DNA of 64,000 nt. Origin: Micromonospora sp. NBC_00421. GTDB lineage: Bacteria > Actinomycetota > Actinomycetes > Mycobacteriales > Micromonosporaceae. Within the stretch, counting starts at the first letter, position 1, and each line of letters begins with the position of its first letter. The notes beneath the pieces are model-generated. The model was not told the origin of the DNA, did not search any database, and saw nothing but the letters and a program-made list of their open reading frames with translations. The stretch is from positions 4,034,001 to 4,098,000 of the forward strand of contig NZ_CP107929.1 in NCBI RefSeq assembly GCF_036017915.1, in the 5' to 3' direction. Positions 61,474 through 64,000 of the stretch are shown here, one piece after another. Position numbers and translations under genes: made by a program.

Positions 61474-63588
61474 GTGACCGAACGCCACCTGCAACCCCTG
61501 CTGCACGACCTGGTCGGGGTGGTCCTCGCCCCGACCAGCGCGCTGGGTGACCGGGCCGGGCAGATCCGCCCGGCCGGCGTCCAGGGCGTCTTCCACGCCG
61601 ACGCCCGGGTGCTCTCCCGCGCCGAACTGCGCGTCGACGACCGCGAACCGGAAGCCCTCACCCACGGCGTCGACGGCCCGCACGGCGTCCGCTTCGTCGG
61701 GCTCACCCGCTGGCTGGGCGACCCCGGCCCCGACCCGACCGTCCGGGTGGAACGGGTCCGGCGGGCCGGCCCGCACGGCATCGACGAGGAGTTGCACGTC
61801 GTCTCCACCGCCGGCGGCCCGGTACGCGCCACCGTCAGCGTCGACCTCGGCTGCGACCTGGCCCCCGTCGAGGTGGTGAAGACCGGCGGCGACACCACCG
61901 GGCTGGCTGCCCGCACCGACCGCCCCGGCGAGCTGAGCTGGACCGCCGACGACGTCACCGTCACCGTCACCGGCGACGACGCGCGGGTCGACGTCACCGG
62001 CGGGCGGGCCACCGCTCCCCGGTTGGCCTGGCCCGTCGAGCTTCCCGCCCGGGGCCGGGCGACGCTGCGCTGGCGGCTGCGGGTGCACGACCCACGGGCC
62101 GTGGTCGCCGCCCCCACCGCCGGGCCGAGCTGGTCCCGCCCCGAGGTACGCGCCGACGACCGCCGGCTGGTCCGGCTGGTCGACCGGTCCCTGGACGACC
62201 TGCACGCGCTGCGCCTCACCGACCCCGCCCGACCGGAGGACGTCTTCCTCGGCGCCGGGGTGCCCTGGTTCCTCACCCTCTTCGGCCGGGACAGCCTCTG
62301 GGCGGCCCGGATGATGCTGCCCCTCGGCACCGAGCTGGCCGCCGGCACGCTGCGCGTCCTGGCCCGCCGGCAGGGCACCCGGGTCGACCCGGCCACCGGC
62401 GAGGCCCCCGGCAAGATCCTGCACGAGCTGCGGCGCGGCGAGTTCACCCTGCCCCGCGAGGGGCTACGGCTCCCCCCGGCCTACTACGGGACGGTCGACG
62501 CCACCATGCTCTGGGTCTCCCTGCTGCACGACGCCTGGCGTTGGGGCCTGCCCGCCGAGCAGGTCGCGCCGCTGCTGCCCCACCTGGAGGCGGCGCTGCG
62601 CTGGCTCGGCGAGCACGCCGACGCCGACGGCGACGGTCTCGTCGAGTACCTCGACACCACCGGGCACGGCCTGGCCAACCAGGGCTGGAAGGACTCCGGC
62701 GACTCGATCCGGTTCCGCGACGGCCGGCTCGCCACGCCGCCGATCGTGCTCGCCGAGGTGCAGGGGTACGCGTACCAGGCCGCGATGCACGGCGCCGATC
62801 TGCTGGACGCCTTCGGTCGGCCCGACGCCGACAGGTGGCGCGGGCACGCCGCCCGGCTCGCCGCGACGTTCCGGGCCCGGTTCTGGGTCGACGCCGGCCC
62901 CGACGGGCCCCGCCCGGCGCTCGCCCTCGACCGGGACAAGCGCCCCGTCGACTCGCTGACCAGCAACATCGGTCACCTGCTCGGCACCGGCCTGCTCTCC
63001 GCCGACGAGGAGGCCCGGGTGGCGGCCCTGCTCACCGGCGACGCCCTCGGCGGCGGGTACGGGCTGCGCACGATGTCCACCGACGACGCCGGGTTCAGCC
63101 CGCTGTCGTACCACTGCGGGTCGGTCTGGACCCACGACACCGCGATCGTGCTGGCCGGGCTGGCCCGGGGCGGCTTCCACCGGGCCGCGCTCGGCCTGGC
63201 CGACGGGCTGCTCGGCGCGGCCGAGGCGTTCGACTACCGGCTGCCCGAGCTGCACGGCGGCGACGACCGCACGTTGCTCGGCCGTCCGGTGCCGTATCCG
63301 GCGGCGTGCCGGCCACAGGCCTGGTCGGCGGCGTCGGCGGTGCTGCTGCTGCAGGCGGGCGCGGGCCTGCACCCGGACGTGCCGAACGGGCGGGTCACCG
63401 TCCGCCCGCTCGCCGGCCCGGAGTTCGGCGCGCTGACCGTACGCGGTCTGCGGGTGGCGGGGGCTCCGGTCGACGTCCACGTCGACCACACCGGCCATCC
63501 CACGGTCACCGGCCTGCCCGCCGGCCTCACCGTCACCCCCACCATCCCCGCTCCCCGCACCGCCCCGGCCCGCCACCCGGTCGGCTGA
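61474..63588 (+). CDS. Glycogen-debranching/amylo-alpha-1,6-glucosidase-type protein
   Basis: A 704-residue cytosolic protein. An N-terminal beta-sandwich of the glycogen debranching N-terminal type occupies about residues 1-215 (GVQGVFHADARVLSRAELRVDD). A C-terminal (alpha/alpha)6 barrel follows, with GAGVPWFLTLFGRDSLWAARM, YYGTVDATMLWVSLLHD, NQGWKDSGDSIRF and YHCGSVWTHDTAIVLAG, the segments carrying candidate catalytic acids. Such proteins hydrolyse alpha-glucosidic or related linkages. GTG at 61474 is the start. It is divergent from lacI with paired operators between, so it should be induced with the importer and act on the imported sugar. Confidence 0.88.
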   Translation: MTERHLQPLLHDLVGVVLAPTSALGDRAGQIRPAGVQGVFHADARVLSRAELRVDDREPEALTHGVDGPHGVRFVGLTRWLGDPGPDPTVRVERVRRAGPHGIDEELHVVSTAGGPVRATVSVDLGCDLAPVEVVKTGGDTTGLAARTDRPGELSWTADDVTVTVTGDDARVDVTGGRATAPRLAWPVELPARGRATLRWRLRVHDPRAVVAAPTAGPSWSRPEVRADDRRLVRLVDRSLDDLHALRLTDPARPEDVFLGAGVPWFLTLFGRDSLWAARMMLPLGTELAAGTLRVLARRQGTRVDPATGEAPGKILHELRRGEFTLPREGLRLPPAYYGTVDATMLWVSLLHDAWRWGLPAEQVAPLLPHLEAALRWLGEHADADGDGLVEYLDTTGHGLANQGWKDSGDSIRFRDGRLATPPIVLAEVQGYAYQAAMHGADLLDAFGRPDADRWRGHAARLAATFRARFWVDAGPDGPRPALALDRDKRPVDSLTSNIGHLLGTGLLSADEEARVAALLTGDALGGGYGLRTMSTDDAGFSPLSYHCGSVWTHDTAIVLAGLARGGFHRAALGLADGLLGAAEAFDYRLPELHGGDDRTLLGRPVPYPAACRPQAWSAASAVLLLQAGAGLHPDVPNGRVTVRPLAGPEFGALTVRGLRVAGAPVDVHVDHTGHPTVTGLPAGLTVTPTIPAPRTAPARHPVG

Positions 63589-63595
63589 CGACGAC

Positions 63596-63631
63596 CACCG
63601 GCTGGTCATGACAGCGCATGGTCAGCCGGTG
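63596..63631. terminator. Terminator hairpin between glycosidase and dapB
   Basis: CACCGGCTGGTCATG and CATGGTCAGCCGGTG form a 15-nt stem with two mismatches and a 6-nt loop, filling the 43-bp gap between the converging genes and ending one base from the dapB stop. Confidence 0.75.

Positions 63632-64000
<369 letters not shown>

Overview
The window is a stretch of chromosome from a high-GC actinobacterium, most likely a Micromonosporaceae member (Micromonospora or a close relative). This rests on codon use strongly biased to G/C in third position, many GTG starts, an actinobacterial SOS box, a clgR-pspA-pspM operon, a sporulation-type Spo0M protein and many probable leaderless transcripts. I know of no check on species that can be made from the sequence alone. 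No tRNA, rRNA, CRISPR array, prophage or insertion sequence was recognised.

The backbone, read on the minus strand from the right, is dapB (partial), thyX, dapA, rnj, ftsK, rimO, pgsA, pncC (CinA type), clgR-pspA-pspM, then a DUF3046 gene, recA and recX. This is the same relative order as Mycobacterium tuberculosis Rv2773c down to Rv2736c, so it looks like an old conserved block into which lineage-specific genes were inserted.

Region by region. 1-665 has no gene and holds nested palindromes and short tandem repeats. 0.7-7.1 kb: BKACE enzyme, recX, recA with a 364-residue endonuclease-bearing intein, DUF3046, an MFS exporter, the uracil-crosslinking glycosylase UdgX and a small DNA-binding protein. 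7.2-7.9 kb: three overlapping small ORFs of unknown function. 7.9-11.2 kb: a MocR regulator divergent from a PNPOx-GNAT fusion and a LeuE-type exporter. 11.4-15.6 kb: Spo0M, a zinc-ribbon protein and two CNNM/CBS membrane proteins. 15.8-21.9 kb: a complete Mrp sodium/proton antiporter operon with fused A and B subunits. 22.0-34.9 kb: Lhr helicase, SAM hydrolase, CPCC protein, secreted SH3 protein, Nei2 glycosylase and a 1199-residue multicopper-oxidase-like protein that has lost its copper ligands. 35-38.8 kb: envelope stress operon, pncC and pgsA. 38.8-42 kb: rimO, an ornithine-cyclodeaminase-family enzyme, and a guanidine-III riboswitch in front of the guanidinium exporter sugE. 42-51.9 kb: ftsK, two YbjN proteins, a secreted serine protease, rnj, dapA and thyX. 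52-56.9 kb: DUF2752, a YcaQ-type glycosylase, two GNATs, a GT87 glycosyltransferase and a VOC protein. 57-63.6 kb: a sugar ABC importer with LacI regulator and a divergent debranching-type glycosidase, inserted between thyX and dapB.

DNA repair is over-represented (recA, recX, udgX, lhr, nei2, ycaQ-like). The strongest items for follow-up are the copper-less multicopper oxidase with three Fn3 domains, the recA intein and recA's dual damage promoter, the guanidine-III switch with a visible competing stem, the small-ORF cluster beside a perfect palindrome, and the paired inverted LacI operators. I did not find a clearly new multi-gene system such as a novel defence island.
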